Source: Pisolithus tinctorius | Lineage: Eukaryota > Basidiomycota > Agaricomycetes > Boletales > Pisolithaceae | Length of the DNA: 64,000 nucleotides | Assembly: GCA_024663395.1 (NCBI GenBank) | Contig: JANFAH010000005.1 | Span: forward strand, 1,364,001-1,428,000 | Direction: 5' to 3' | Shown here: positions 21,905 through 35,868 of the stretch, in pieces | Layout: each line of letters starts with the position of its first letter | How positions within the stretch are numbered: the stretch's first letter is position 1 | Made by a program: the position numbers and the translations under genes | The notes under the pieces: generated by a model | Seen by the model: only the letters and a program-made list of their open reading frames with translations | Database searches by the model: none | Told to the model about the DNA's origin: nothing

Positions 21905-22250
21905 ACTAGCTTGTGATAACGAGCCGTGCAGAGGCGTATTATCCGCAAAGATCTCAACCGTACCTTGAGGTAGATTGATGTGCTTCTGGTGGTTCACGTT
22001 CGGAGGATGCAAGTTGACGCCACAGAAACAAATGGGAGAGCACGCACATTCTCTGTGTTCTGGAAAGTAAAGACAGTGAGACGGTCGTACTGCACACAGT
22101 AACCACGGTTGGACGTGACCGTAAACCTCAAGACCACTGCTACACACGATCCTGCGGTTCCGCGGTCAGTCAGTGGGCTGTTGGACCATCAGGATGTACT
22201 CTTTGCACGGCTCGTACCAAATGCTTGGCCATACTCCGTTGCATACATCA
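21905..22250 (-). pseudogene. Decayed inverted fragment of the PNGase A gene
   Basis: Read on the minus strand, about 22235 to 22003 matches plus-strand 19450-19677 of the PNGase A gene base for base over long runs (for example CTTTCCAGAACACAGA, TCACGTCCAAC and GCATCCTCC), including parts of introns 3 and 4 as well as exon 4. The match then jumps to sequence like exon 7 (CTACCTCAAGGTACGG against CTCCCTCAAAATACCG), so exons 5-6 are missing. An insertion near 22100, substitutions and absence of an open frame show it is non-functional. Because introns are kept it arose by DNA duplication, not by reverse transcription. Confidence 0.75.
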
Positions 22251-22526
22251 TGATAGCAGCAAGGTCAGCTGAGCAGCAGATAGTAAGGGATGAGTGTTGG
22301 TATAAAGATGGTTTCAGTGTTTTCGGTGGTTTGCAGTCCCATTACATATACCCAAAGGACCCTCCAACACGTACCAGCGCATGAATTATGTATACCAGAA
22401 ATCAGTTCCATGTTCAGGAGCTTACTGTAATTTGTAACGCCATGTTGATGATAGTATGTACATCACTTGTTACCCTAATGTGGAGTCTGGCGACCATTGA
22501 CTGTGTGCATGCCATCAGTGAACCCA

Positions 22527-25500
22527 TCAGAAAAGTCCGACAACGTGTCCCGTCTCCGGATCCAAACCCACTTCCCAGAACCCTGTGAAAATTTCTCATG
22601 AGTTAGCAGCACGAGAATCGGTGATAAATGATGATTGACCTGGTCTGGTTCCGAGCCCGGGCATCGTCTGCATGTCGCCGAGAATGGGGTACAAGAACCC
22701 AGCACCCGCAGACAACCTAACAGCCCGAATGGGGACTGTGAAGCCAGATGGTACATTCTTCAGTGAAGGATCATGCGAGAACGAGTATTGTGTCTTCGCC
22801 ATGCAAACTAAAAAAAGTTTGGGAGAGGGAGAATAAGAATGGGATGGTTAGCTTTCGGTACAAATTATGACGCACTGGGTAAGTTTCCGTAGCCTTGGCG
22901 AGTGTATGTATCAACCTGCTTGCGAGCTAGCTCACTCAGTTCTATACCTGCGGCGTGGTATATCTCTTTGCATATGGTATTGATCTTCTCTTCGATAGAA
23001 AGGTCGAGATCGTAGAGGAACTTGAAATCAGACTCTCCTTCGCAGGCGACGACGATAGCCTCTGCAAGCGCGCGGGCGCCAACACCACCTTCGGCCCAGT
23101 GGTTGCTGACGACGGCAGCATCAGCACCAGCAGCGAGTGCCTCCTGGCGCACAAGCTCCAACTCGGCAGGGGTATCAGATCTTTGGGACGGGATGAGGGC
23201 CAACAACGTAAGCTGTACAAATGCTATCTTACGCGAATTTGTTGATTCCAACGATAACCTTGAGCCCAAACTTGCGTGAATTCTGGATGTGTCTTTGCAG
23301 ATTCTTGCATCCCTCCTTGAGAATGACAAGATTCTCCTTGGTATATGTATCCGCAAGTGGTTTACCAGGTGTGACTTCAGGGCCACCACCGTGCATTTTG
23401 AGGGCACGGGTGGTAGCGACGATGACGACGGCATCGGGCTTGAGGCCGCTTACACGGCACTTGATATCGCAGAACTTTTCCATCCCCATGTCAGCACCAA
23501 ACCCACCCTCTGTGAGAACATAGCCGACGTGGTCCGAAGACTCGCCAGGTTCCGTGCCCGCCAACTTGAGAGCTACTCTGTCGGCCAGGATAGAGGAATT
23601 TCCGTGTGCGATGTTAGCGAAGGGGCCGGCGTGGACAAACACCGGCGTGCCCTCGAGTGTCTGCATCAGGTTGGGCTTCACCGTGTCCTTCATCAGGACA
23701 GCCAGTGCCCCTCCGACACCAAGATCATCCGCCGTGATTGGCTCTCCCCGTTTGCTGGTGGCCACAACCATCTTGCCTAGTCTCTCCCTCATGTCTACGA
23801 GGTCGGTTGTCAAGGCTAACACTGCCATACATTCGCTTGCAACGGCGATGTCGAACCCGGCTTCCCGCTCGTGACCTTGTTCAGTCGGGTTGCGACCGAG
23901 CGTGACTCTACGAAGGAAACGGTCGTTGGTGTCAAGAACACGGTTCCAGGTGATGGTCTCCGGGTCGACATCTAGACGGGCAAAGCGGTTGATCTCTTCG
24001 GGCGTGAGATCGTTGGGCTTGGTTTTGTCAATGCCGAGCTTCTGCAGCCGCTTCAGCATCAACGGTGCGAACGCGCGTTTACCTTTGTTCGAGGGAACGA
24101 GACGGCTGTACAGGGCTTTGTCGGATTGCGTGGCTTCGTGGAACATGCGGGCATCGAGGGCAGCAGCTGAACAATCGTTAGCGAACTGCTCGGCGGTCGA
24201 CAACGAAGATACCTACCAAGCAAGTTATTGGCTGCGGTGACGGCGTGAATGTCCCCAGTCAAGTGCAAGTTGAACTAGAGGATCGATCAGCGGAAGAAAC
24301 TGAATGACCAGGTAATTCTACCTCATCCATAGGGATGACCTGGCTATATCCACCGCCAGCGGCACCGCCCTTGATACCGAAAGTAGGTCCTTGACTCGGT
24401 TGGCGTACACAAGCGAACGCCGAGCGTCCAAGGCACGCACCCAAGGCTTGTGCAAGGCCGATGGTAGTGGTAGACTTGCCCTCGCCGAGAGGTGTAGGGG
24501 TAATGCTGGGACGAAGTGAGCTTTGGTATATCCGCCTCTCGATCGGAAGCGCTTACCCTGAAATAACGATATACTTGCCATCCTTGCGGTGAGCCAGGCG
24601 GTTCAAGACGCTGAGTTCTATCTTTGCCTTGTACTTGCCATAGCTCTCGATTTCGTCAGGAAGCAAGCCGATCTCTTGCGCGAGCTCAGTGATCGGCTTA
24701 GGTGTCTGGGCTCTAGCGATTTCGATGTCACTCGGAACCTTCTCGAGAATGTTGAGCTTGAGAGGCTTGACGGTACGGTGCTGAGCCTTCTCGAATAGGC
24801 GAACCGCGGAGGTCATGACGTTCTCCATGAGGAGAGCAACGGTCATGGGCCCTACACCACCTGGTACGGGAGTGATATGCGAAGCATGGGTGATGACCTC
24901 GGAGTAATTCACGTCCCCAACGAGACGTTGCCCGGATTTTTTAGACGCGTCTGACAGTTCAACGGTTACTTATGGATGCTCCGTATATCAATGGATATTT
25001 GTATACCTGGGATGGAGTTGATACCGACGTCGATCACGACTGCGCCAGGTTTGATCCACGAACCCCGGACAAATTCCGGTCGACCGATGGCGACGACGAG
25101 AATATCAGCACGTCTTACCTGAAAGTTGACAAATATACATCGGACGGCACGACGGGTAATATAAGAATTGTATACTCACGATTTCCTCAAGGTTCTTGGT
25201 GCGACTATGGCACTGCGTGACGGTGGCGTCCCGGTTTCTCAAGAGTGCAGTTACCGGGTTTCCGACAATGTCGCTGCGACCTAGAACGACGGTATCGGCT
25301 CCAGCGATAGAGACGCCGGTGTGCTCGATAAGACGAATGACGGCCGCCGGAGTGCAGGGGACGAACAAGGGGGTGGCTGCGCGGGACGCCAAATGACCAA
25401 TGTTGTACGCGTGGAAACTGAGAACGAAAGTAGCGTGTTTGTTACACGGATTCCCAGCGACGGAGAAAAGGACATACTTACCCATCGACGTCTTTCTCAG

Positions 25501-25911
25501 GGGAGATAGCCTCCGTGACAGTGCGGACACCGTCGGCATCGACATGGGGACCGAGTGGGAGTTGGACGAGTATGCCGCTTATCTCTCTGTCATCGTTGAG
25601 CTTTTTAACGAGCGAGACGACTTCGTCGACTGTGGCAGACTCTGGGATGTTAACATGTTTGAATTTGATACCGACCTCCTCGGCGGCCTTTGCTTTCATG
25701 CGGACATAGACAGAAGAGTCAGGACGATCACCGGCTTGGACGATGACAAGCTGGGGTTGAAATCGAGGGTACTGGGCCTGATAAGACTTGATCTTTTGCG
25801 CGACCGTGCTGCGGATGGACCTGTTGAGGAGATTATAGTAGTGAAAAGTACCGGAGAAAGAGGGTCATACTTGGCAATGGCCGTGCCGTCGATGATCTTT
25901 GCAGATGCCAT
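22527..25911 (-). CDS. ade3: C1-tetrahydrofolate synthase, cytosolic trifunctional enzyme
   Basis: Exons complement(join(22527..22582, 22640..22807, 22876..23180, 23233..24166, 24217..24274, 24322..24505, 24557..24950, 25007..25118, 25180..25417, 25482..25820, 25871..25911)) encode 942 residues, the normal trifunctional length. Residues 1-300: methylene-THF dehydrogenase/cyclohydrolase ([33 protein letters not shown]). Residues 330-942: formate-THF ligase with P-loop [11 protein letters not shown] and [17 protein letters not shown] near the end, finishing GHVVGLF. It interconverts one-carbon folates for purine, thymidylate and methionine synthesis. The protein starts [10 protein letters not shown] with no mitochondrial presequence, so the cytosolic Ade3-type form is inferred. 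It is divergent from the mge1 gene over 237 bp. Confidence 0.97.
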
Positions 25912-26148
25912 GGTGGTGGTATGAAGAGAAGAGTGAAACACTGCCGAGCGTCCGGTTTTAATAAGATGAGCGCGAGCGCAAGATAGGACAGCAAATGTCC
26001 GACCCAGCAGCTTGATGCTCATCCAACATGAGTCCGATGTAGTAATGATTGAATAGCCATAGCCGAGAATGGAACACCCATCGCTTATGTAACACCCACT
26101 ACTCCACGCAACTAGTCTTTTTTTTGTTTTGTTTTTTATTCCTCTGAA

Positions 26149-26936
26149 ATGCACGGAGTAGGCCTTGTAAGACGTTCGTTGCTGTCGTTCAGACCGCTCG
26201 CACGCCCGTCGCGACAGGTCCTTGGCCATCCTCTCCGTTGCCTGCCGCCGGGCATCAGACACTTGTCAGACGACAAGCCGTCTGAGTCGCAGCCCGTGCA
26301 GGATGCCCAACGGCAACCGGATACGGATATCCCACCTCAGACGGTGCCGTTGGAACAGTTGAAGGCAAAGGAAGCCGAGGTTGTCGACCTCACCGTCAGT
26401 CTTCGCTCTTCTCTCTTTGCGTGTGTAGTTGACTCCACTACCTCTCCCAGAATCGACTACGGTACCTCCAGGCGGACTTTGTCAACCTTCAGCGCAATGC
26501 TGCACGCGAAAAAGAGCAACAGCGCGACTATGCCATCTCGCGTTTTGCAGGTGATCTCCTCGAGGTCGTCGACGTCCTTTCCCTTGCTCTCAAGTCCGTC
26601 CCTACGCCCCACCTAAATTCTCCCTCGTCTCTGCCTCCAAACCCTTCCGACCCTCCTACACCCCCGCAGAAATCTGCCCAGGATTACCTCGTCGAACTCC
26701 ACCACGGTGTCCAAATGACCCACCGCCTTTTGCTCTCCGTCCTTGGTACATACGGTGTCAAATCGTTCGACCCCACGGGCGAAAAGTTTGACCCGAACCG
26801 ACACGAAGCACTTTACCAAGCACCCATACCTGAGAAGGAGCCGGGGACTGTAATAGATTGCCAAAAGATCGGTTTTATGATCAAGGACCGGTTATTACGT
26901 GCTGCCCAAGTCGGGGTTGCCCAGGATACGTCATGA
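26149..26936 (+). CDS. mge1: Mitochondrial GrpE nucleotide-exchange factor (Mge1)
   Basis: Exons join(26149..26394, 26451..26936) encode 243 residues. An Arg/Ser-rich presequence with no acids (residues 1-38) precedes a helical segment (EQLKAKEAEVVDLTNRLRYL, ADFVNLQRN) and the GrpE beta domain with IDCQKIGFMIKDRLLRAAQVGV at the C-terminus. GrpE exchanges ADP on mitochondrial Hsp70 during protein import and folding in the matrix. A Pro-rich insert (about residues 135-155) lies between the helices and is unusual for the family. The call is by domain order and end motif; the start is the first ATG and yields a good targeting sequence. Confidence 0.92.
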
Positions 26937-27034
26937 TACATTATTCTTGCGGTTAGGATGGCTTCTCATGTGGGGGTTAGTACGACCACGCACGCATCAC
27001 CATCACGATAGCATTATATTCTAGCATATCTAAT

Positions 27035-28484
<1,450 letters not shown>

Positions 28485-28540
28485 CCGACTAATACAGAGA
28501 CAAGTGGGTATGTGTTGATCACGTGTCCGACCAGTCCATC

Positions 28541-29944
28541 ATGTCCCCCACCACCACTCAGGTATTCATTAGTTACGAGACTTTGGCCCACTCACAACTT
28601 ATTTACGACCATAGCCGTCTGTGACCAAACGTAGGTCCGCTGCAAAGCGTCACATCGTCTCGTCGACGGACGAGGAGGCAGATGATACGCGCTTCCAGCC
28701 GTCCACAGGCAAGCGTGCTCGCACAGCCGAAACCGACGACTCACAGGTGGACATCGTCGACACCCCAACGGAGGAAAGTCGTTTCCTTCCCGATGGCACA
28801 CCCCCTTTATCACATCCCACTCGGCCCAAGAAGAACACGAAAAAATCTGCACCCAAACCGAAACAAGTTGTGCACTCAGACGACGATGGCGACTTCGGTG
28901 CTGATGCGAATGTCGAGGATGATCCAGTCGACATCGATTTTCCGTCCTCAGACCTAGATGACGATAACCTCGAGGTCGATTCTACATCTAAACGCGGCAG
29001 AACGAAGGCAACCTCCTCGAAGAACACAGCTGCAAAGGGCAAGCTGGGGCCACCGAAGAGCGCAAAGGGCAAGACCCACAAAGAGAAAGAGATTTTCATC
29101 AAGGATGAACGTAAATTGCTTGCTCTTCCGTCCTCCACACCCAGGGCATCTACTGCCACAACTCACACTGAAACAACTGCTCAAGAAGAACCGGCCTCCG
29201 TCGTACCTTCGGCTTCCTCTAAATCCGTGCCAGATACTACCGCAACCCAAGGCGCCGCCGAAAAAGACGCTGCAAACCCACCCGTCCCGAAGAGACGCAA
29301 GCTCCCAACCATAACCAAGACAAGACAGCCAGGTGCTGCTGGAACCACCCCCGCGCCTAGCAATCCCACCACTACAACCAAGCCATCTGGTCCTCTCCCC
29401 CCGTCAACCGGTGATTTGGTGAAGCCCCCATTACCAAGCATTCAGCAACGAAAGACAGCTCTTTCGGGGACGCAGGACTTTGACCTACGTCAACCTAACA
29501 TTTATGCGGAATTGTTCAAACCAGGTGTAGGTGTAAATTTATACAGGACCGTCCATTCCATAACTCACTCAGTAGCAGGGGGCCAGCGCGCCTGGGTCAA
29601 GTTTGACTCGACGAGAGAAGGAAGAAGAGCGACGAAAAGAGTTGAACCGGATGAGGGACGAAGCACGAGCTAAGCGTGCAGAAGAAGCGGTATGTCAACC
29701 ATGACTCGTGCAGTAGATCCAAACGAATGAGCGTCTCCCACAGAAAATCACTTTCGATCTCCAAGCGCAGGCAGAGAAGATTGCGCGCTTTGAACGCCGG
29801 TTGCGTGGGGAAAATAGCAGTGCTCTCCACCCAAACTTTCTCGCTGCAAAGTTCAGGGACGAATGGGAGATAGAGAGACGTCGACGGCGGGACGGTGGAG
29901 GGACGTCTAGAGATGAGGGGGACACTCACTCCGTTACTCATTGA
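28541..29944 (+). CDS. Lysine-rich nuclear-type protein, function unknown
   Basis: Exons join(28541..28561, 28615..29526, 29579..29689, 29744..29944) encode 414 residues. The body is low-complexity: Ser/Thr/Asp/Lys-rich, with acidic patches (DDDGDFGADANVEDD), basic patches (PVPKRRKLP, a likely nuclear signal) and Pro/Thr stretches. Only the C-terminal 90 residues look folded or helical: RREKEEERRKELNRMRDEAR, ITFDLQAQAEKIARFERRL, then HPNFLAAKFRDEWEIER. I do not recognise a family. A 7-codon first exon is inferred because it supplies an ATG in phase. Shares a 56-bp promoter with the mitochondrial Phe-tRNA synthetase gene. Confidence 0.7.
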
Positions 29945-29998
29945 TTTTTTTGTACAGTCATGGATTAGCGTAGTTAATAAACATCCGTCCCTGTCATG

Positions 29999-31248
29999 TT
30001 ATCCGTCTGACGGTGAGATGAAGTTGGCCGATAACCTTGATATTTGATCGAAACAAGTATCGAACCACTTCTTGCCGACACTCTTCGAGGATTTTGGCGA
30101 AGGACCATCCTGAACGCTGAGCTGCTTTATTTGTGCATCTAGTCCATCGTCGACAGGGAAAAACGCCTGAAGCCGAGTGCGCAGCGCAGCGACAACCGTC
30201 ATCAAGGCAGCCACTTCCTTGCAGACAGAGTCAGGGTCTTGCGGGGAATAGAGGGTAGCGACGAGTTCGTCGGAAGCTTCTAGCAGAGAATGCGATTGTT
30301 CGAGGAGAGAATCGTACGCGACGTTGGAGACAGGAGCGGTGCATGTCGAGGATATCACGTCCAAAAAAACGCGTTTGTGCAGAAGAGTAGTCAGCCGCAA
30401 GATGGGATATACCTGACAGACAAAACGAGGCAGGGCTTAACCGTCGCCATTAGACAACCGTGAACAGAGAGAGCACTGTACACTTTTAGCACGTGAGAGT
30501 TCATCCTTGTTCAGACTGGCATTTGTTCCAAGACCCAATTCATCCCATCCGTCGTCGTCATCTTCCTCCTCCTCTGCCGGGTGACTTGCATCATCCCGCT
30601 CTGCTTCTTCAATCATGCGAGAGACCTCTGCGAGGCCATCTTCGAGTGTTGCCTTATCGACTGACCAGTGCTGTCGGACCGCCGATCGGTTATCCTTGGG
30701 TATACCATTCGGCCCCTGAGCCGTCGTGACCAGATCATGCAGCGCCGCTGTCCTGACAAGATACTCTTCCCCCGTCGTTCCGCTGATCGAGGGTAGATCG
30801 CGAGCAGCCAAGTCAATAAAAGTCTGGACGAGGTCTCGCAAGGATTCTAGAATGCCTTTGACCAGATTCGTCGTATCTTTGATGAAGGTTGCGCCGTACT
30901 GGACCTCATTCAGTAGACTGACGCAGTAGACTACTCCCGATGCATGTTTCGCGAGATCTTGCAGGAGAGGCAGAGAAGCCGAGTATGTCGGAGATGACGG
31001 GTTCAACGCTAGCGACAGCTTCGTCGATAAGTTGTAGATGAGCGAAAGGAGTGAGTGCAAGTCCTTGCAAATAACCGACTGATCAGATGTCTCTGGATTT
31101 GATCGCTCGCAGTCCCGCTCATCGAGCGCCGTCAGAGCGGTGCTACACGTCTGCGAAACAAACGTCAATGCGACTATGGCTAGAACGTTGTTTGAGTTCT
31201 GGAGTCTGGCAAGGCTCTGTGATACTCGCCTTTTTGCTTGTCGCTCAT
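29999..31248 (-). CDS. GCIP / cyclin-D1-binding-protein-like
   Basis: Exons complement(join(29999..30412, 30482..31142, 31226..31248)) encode 365 residues, mostly alpha-helical. The segment GVVYCVSLLNEVQ, then LVKGILESLRDLVQTF, and especially GPNGIPKDNRSAVRQHW resemble the helical GCIP (Grap2 and cyclin-D-interacting protein, CCNDBP1) family, which has LPRDNKAA at the last position. An acidic stretch (about residues 205-225, HPAEEEEDDDDGWDE) follows. In animals the family restrains cell-cycle factors; the fungal role is unknown. The first exon (8 codons) is the least certain part: it is the only upstream ATG joining in phase. Divergent from yme1 over 223 bp. Confidence 0.6.
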
Positions 31249-31363
31249 CGTGGCCAGGGCGATGAGTCTGCTTACATAACCAAGTCCTGTTATTTTCGCA
31301 ACTCCCGTCCAAGTCAGCCGCCCTTCCTCAGTCAGTCAACCTAATAACACTCGTTAGATCGTC

Positions 31364-31385
31364 CAAGTGCATGTCCGTGCACTTG
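31364..31385. repeat. Inverted repeat in divergent promoter
   Basis: CAAGTGCA and TGCACTTG form 8-bp arms around a 6-bp spacer. It sits between the divergent GCIP-like gene (start 31248) and yme1 (start 31472), so it could be a regulatory dyad. Only the symmetry is seen. Confidence 0.35.
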
Positions 31386-31471
31386 CTGGTAGGATTTTCC
31401 CACTCTATTCGTACTCATCCTATCTGACAATCAAACCCGGTCCTAAAGTTCTCCAGTACGCTCCGCGCTCA

Positions 31472-34400
31472 ATGGCGCGCGGTAGCAGCTCCAACACCAA
31501 TTCTCCGCTCCTTGTCTACATCCCACGGCAGGGCAGCCTTAATCTCAGGCCTACAACGCTCGCAGCACTCACGTTCGTCTGCTGCTGCAATATCATCATC
31601 TAGACTTAATATTCCACCGTTGACGCAACCATGCATTCGCCGATCTCTGTCGTGGTTCACCTGGTCGAAACCGACCGCTACGCCGTCCCCAGAGACCGTC
31701 GCAGAGATTGCGCGCCTCGAGGCAGAGGCTAATACAGACCCGAACAACGTTCAAGCGCACGAAGAGCTCTTTCGTGCTCTGGCAGCGACCAAGACAAAAG
31801 CCGGGTATGACCTCATCATGAGTCGGTGGGAACGAATGTGTGAAGCCGTGAGTCTTTCGACTCGATTCAATAAGCGAAATACGATATACCTCATACTTAC
31901 ATGATACCAGAATCCAGGGTCGCCGTTGATCGACTCCGACACATCCTTTCGATTATATCTTCTTGCACTGGTGGAATCTGGTCTCCAATCGTCCGTAAAC
32001 CTTGCCATCCGGAGGAGGGACTCCATCCTGGGTGCTGCACAAGCAGCACCCGCCTCTTCTAGTAATGATTCAAACGTCGCCTCGGATACCTCTCCAGCTT
32101 CTCCGGACCAACACGAGCCCGCAGCTGCACAAGCCGACCAGCCATCTCCATCTACACCGCCGACCGGATCCCCAACACCGCAAACTCGAAGCCAGATGAT
32201 AGCCTCCGAACTACTTGCAAACCGAACGAAGTCGTTTGCCGAATCTTCTACACAAACTGCTAGTCCGGCAATGGCGGGCCTAATCGAGGCATTGAGCAAA
32301 GGCGGTGGTCGCAGTAATAGTCCAATCCACGTTACTCTCAGCGAACGTAAGTGCAAAGGACTCTTCCCATGATTATCTCTCTAAATCTAGATTTTCAAAT
32401 CAGCCAAAGGATCCGTCGTTTTGCGACTTGTTAGGTTCTTGGTGTTGACGGCAATGTCAGGCTTCTGTAAGCAATCACACCCTACTGTCCCTCGCGCTAA
32501 TCTTTTTCTGTCTAGTTATCTTGGTCGTTCTTTCCGTTCTTTTGGAGAACTCCGGTTTGATGAAAACTGTACCACGCCAAGCGGAGTTTGAGCCCCTCCA
32601 GCAAAAGACCGTCAAATTCAGTGACGTGCATGGCGTTGATGAGGTCAAACAGGTGCGATCTGTTTACCCCGCCCAAAGAACCCATTCTTGATCCGTCATG
32701 TTTGATCAGGAACTTGCTGACGTAGTCGCATTCTTGAAAGATCCGACCACGTTTGCCAGTCTTGGTGGTAAGCTCCCCAAAGGCATTCTGCTCACAGGGC
32801 CCCCTGGTACCGGAAAGACGATGCTGGCAAGAGCCATTGCTGGGGAAGCTGGCGTCCCGTTCTTCTTCTCTTCAGGGTCCGAGTTTGAGGAGATGTTTGT
32901 GGGCGTTGGGGCGAAACGCGTTAGAGAGCTATTCGCTACCGCACGCAAGAGACAGCCTGCCATAATTTTCATTGACGAACTGGATGCTGTGGGGGGGAAA
33001 AGATCACAGCGCGATCAGCACTATATGAAACAAACCCTGAACCAGCTTTTAGTGGAGATGGACGGGTTTCAACAATCTGAGGGTGTTATCGTCATTGCAG
33101 CTACCAACTTTCCGGAAAGCCTAGATCCGTTTGTAACACTCCCAAACAACCCTATACCGGATAACTAACGAAGAAATACTGTCACAGTGCTCTCACGCGC
33201 CCTGGGCGCTTTGATCGGCACATAGCTGTTCCCCTCCCTGATATCCGTGGTCGAGTGCAGCTCCTTACGCACTTCATGAGGGATGTCGTCACTAGCAAAT
33301 GTATGCGTGCTCGCTACTTTCGTTCTCCAAAACATTCTGCTCATGGATAACACGTCCCATTGCAGCTGTCGATCCTATGGTCGTTGCGAGAGGAACACCC
33401 GGGTTCTCTGGGGCAGAGCTCCAAAACATGGTCAAGTCAGTCTGAAGTTAGATCACCTCCTGAAACCCCCGACTAACGGGTATCCAGTCAAGCAGCAATT
33501 CAGGCGTCTAAGGAAGGATGTAAGGAGATTACCCTCAAACATTTTGAGTGGGCAAAGGTAAGTTTGTACCCGGTAACATCCCACGAGGCGACCCTATCTA
33601 GCCGTTTCACAGGACCGCATTATTTTGGGAGCTGAGCGGAAGAGTGCATACATCGATGAGAAAAGCAAACTGCTGACAGCTTATCATGAGGTGCAGTTTT
33701 CGAATCCTTTCACCATGGAGATACGGGGATCTCACCTCGGAAATAGGGTGGGCATGCCCTGGCTGCGCTGTACACGGAAGGCGCCATGCCTCTGCACAAG
33801 GTTACCTGTGTTCCACGCGGTCATGCCTTGGGCGTCGTACGTATGAAACTCGATGACTTATAACCGTTATTAATGGATGTCTTTCAGACGTCTCAGTTGC
33901 CAGAAAATGATATGTTCTCTGTCACACAGACCGAATACAAGGCAATCATTGATGTATGTATGGGTGGGAGAGTAGCGGAGAACTTGAGTAAGTCCGCACG
34001 TTTTGCTCCGCGACAGCTAGTTGATGTCGTTGCCAAGTTTATGGAGAGGGTGGCTTGACGAGTGGTGCGTCGAGTGATCTCCAGAAAGCCACGCGGACTG
34101 CGACGATGATGGTCAAGGTAAGCTCACCACGACGGTATCATACTGGGTTCTTTTGGCAACTCCCGTGCAGAGATGGGGATTCTCGGAGAAGGTTGGCCCT
34201 GTATACTATGGGTCAGAAAACAGTATGAGTCCTGCGACGAGAGACAAGATCGACACAGAAATCCGCAGGTGAGCTGGCATGTGTCACTACGGCTACCGTG
34301 GATATCTCACCGGAATATTCTAGCATACTGCAGTTGGCCGAGGTACGTGTGGTACGGCTCTTGGAAGAGAGGAAGGAGGAGTTACATCGGGTATGGAAAT

Positions 34401-34590
34401 CTCAATTATTACCTCAGCGCCTATTCATCTGCTTGGATAGCTTGCGCATGCCTTGGTTGAGCACGAGACTCTCACAGCAGACGAAGTGAGGAAGGTAATC
34501 AAGGGTGAGCCAATACGGAAAGTTGAGGAAAAAGTATCGTCGTCGGTCGTTTCTCAGGAAGCGACGGAACCCTTGCCTATACCTTCCTGA
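31472..34590 (+). CDS. yme1: i-AAA protease of the mitochondrial inner membrane (Yme1)
   Basis: Sixteen exons join(31472..31481, 31537..31847, 31911..32346, 32404..32466, 32516..32652, 32710..33128, 33188..33300, 33366..33435, 33488..33557, 33613..33690, 33747..33836, 33888..33987, 34038..34117, 34171..34268, 34324..34390, 34441..34590) encode 763 residues. Order: basic presequence, one transmembrane helix (about residues 260-285), AAA domain with Walker A GPPGTGKT, Walker [11 protein letters not shown] and RPGRFDRH, then the M41 peptidase with zinc site HEGGH (split by an intron at HE/GGH) and [11 protein letters not shown]. It degrades misfolded and surplus intermembrane-space proteins. Exon 1 is only 10 nt, so the start is the least certain point. 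Confidence 0.95.
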
Positions 34591-35868
34591 AGGGGTTCAT
34601 GGAACGTTTAGATAGTAGATGCTGGTTGCACTGAAGGAGGCATACATGTAATGCGTCAATAATAATATAACTACTTACCTGGTGGCAGGTGAAAAATGTG
34701 CTACTCCCTTCGACAGCTCATAGATGCATTGTAGGAAGGGTTCCTCACTCTCAATATTCCCGATCTGCCAAGGTCATCGTCAAAATTACTGATACATACC
34801 ATGCCGTCATTTGATCTGCTGCGGCACCGCTCGCAGGGTATGGCGTGCGAGATACATATCAGCGGTGCTCATCATGATGAGAACAATCCATTCCATTTCG
34901 CCTCAAGCCTTGATTGGCGCCATGGATGACATGACAAAAAAATAGGCTCCGTTAAGTCATCAACCTGATCAAGGAAGTGCATGTACCCCTAAGACGGCAA
35001 GATTGGACATAGACAAACGAAGGGACTCCGAACGGTGGCTTCAGAGGTGTTCAGAGGGAGAGCCATGAGAAGGAGAACAATAACGAGGCCACAAATTCAG
35101 GGCGGACAACTCCCAAGAAACGGGCGTTTTAGCCGGTGGAACGTTAGCGATTGGGCGGAGGTACCCTAATTTCGACCTGTGAGACGATGCATCGGGGGTC
35201 CTCAATTTGACCTTTGATGTTAGTTACACTCACGACCAAGCGAGATGCTCGAGCAGGCCATGCCTTGCTCGGAACGGATGGATCTATTCAGGATGTCATC
35301 ACCACAGTCCAGAAATGTTAGTGGTGGACCAAGAGTTTGAACCGAAATGAAATCTCCCCTGATGGCGGGTTGCCGCAGCACTAGTCTTCACATGAGAGGT
35401 GGGTGTTCGAGACCGAGTAAAACCGTAAACCTTCCCTAATGAACACATGCCATCCTGTCATCATTGCTAATAAGATAACTTGATTTTCCCTTGGCTTTGC
35501 TCTGGTTTGGCTTTGTGATCGCTTTGCAATGTTATGTAAAAGCAACCACTTATTCTGTAGGATGTGATGGACTGGGGCTCGAAATTGTTCGGTGGGTCCA
35601 GGTGGTTTAAAGAAGGAAGAGCAAACTGACACACGTACGCTGAGGATGAGATGTTCCTTTCGAAGGCTTGATCTGTCAGTAAAAATACTTGAAAACCGTC
35701 GGTAGAGCAGCGGCGTACTGATTTGTTGATCTTGACACGAGGGATGCGATGCGTACCTTCTGAAAAATTTACGCGGACAGGTCACGAATTCCTCACCATG
35801 CGGACTTATCAGCGTAAACCGGATGTAGAGAAGCCATGCTCGGAAGCACTTAATAATCATGACGGTCG
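34591..35868. other. 1.3-kb gene-poor stretch
   Basis: Follows the yme1 stop. A 159-codon minus-strand frame (35381..35860) starts with ATG but has no recognisable motif, and I could not build a convincing spliced model around it. No repeat, tRNA or mobile-element end was seen. Confidence 0.4.

Noticed and set aside
28650..29159. 169-codon antisense frame inside the lysine-rich gene
   Set aside because: Mirror of a low-complexity Ser/Asp/Lys coding region; no motif and no splice support.
35390..35420. GGTGTTCGAGACC resembling a tRNA T-arm
   Set aside because: No matching acceptor, D or anticodon stems could be folded around it.
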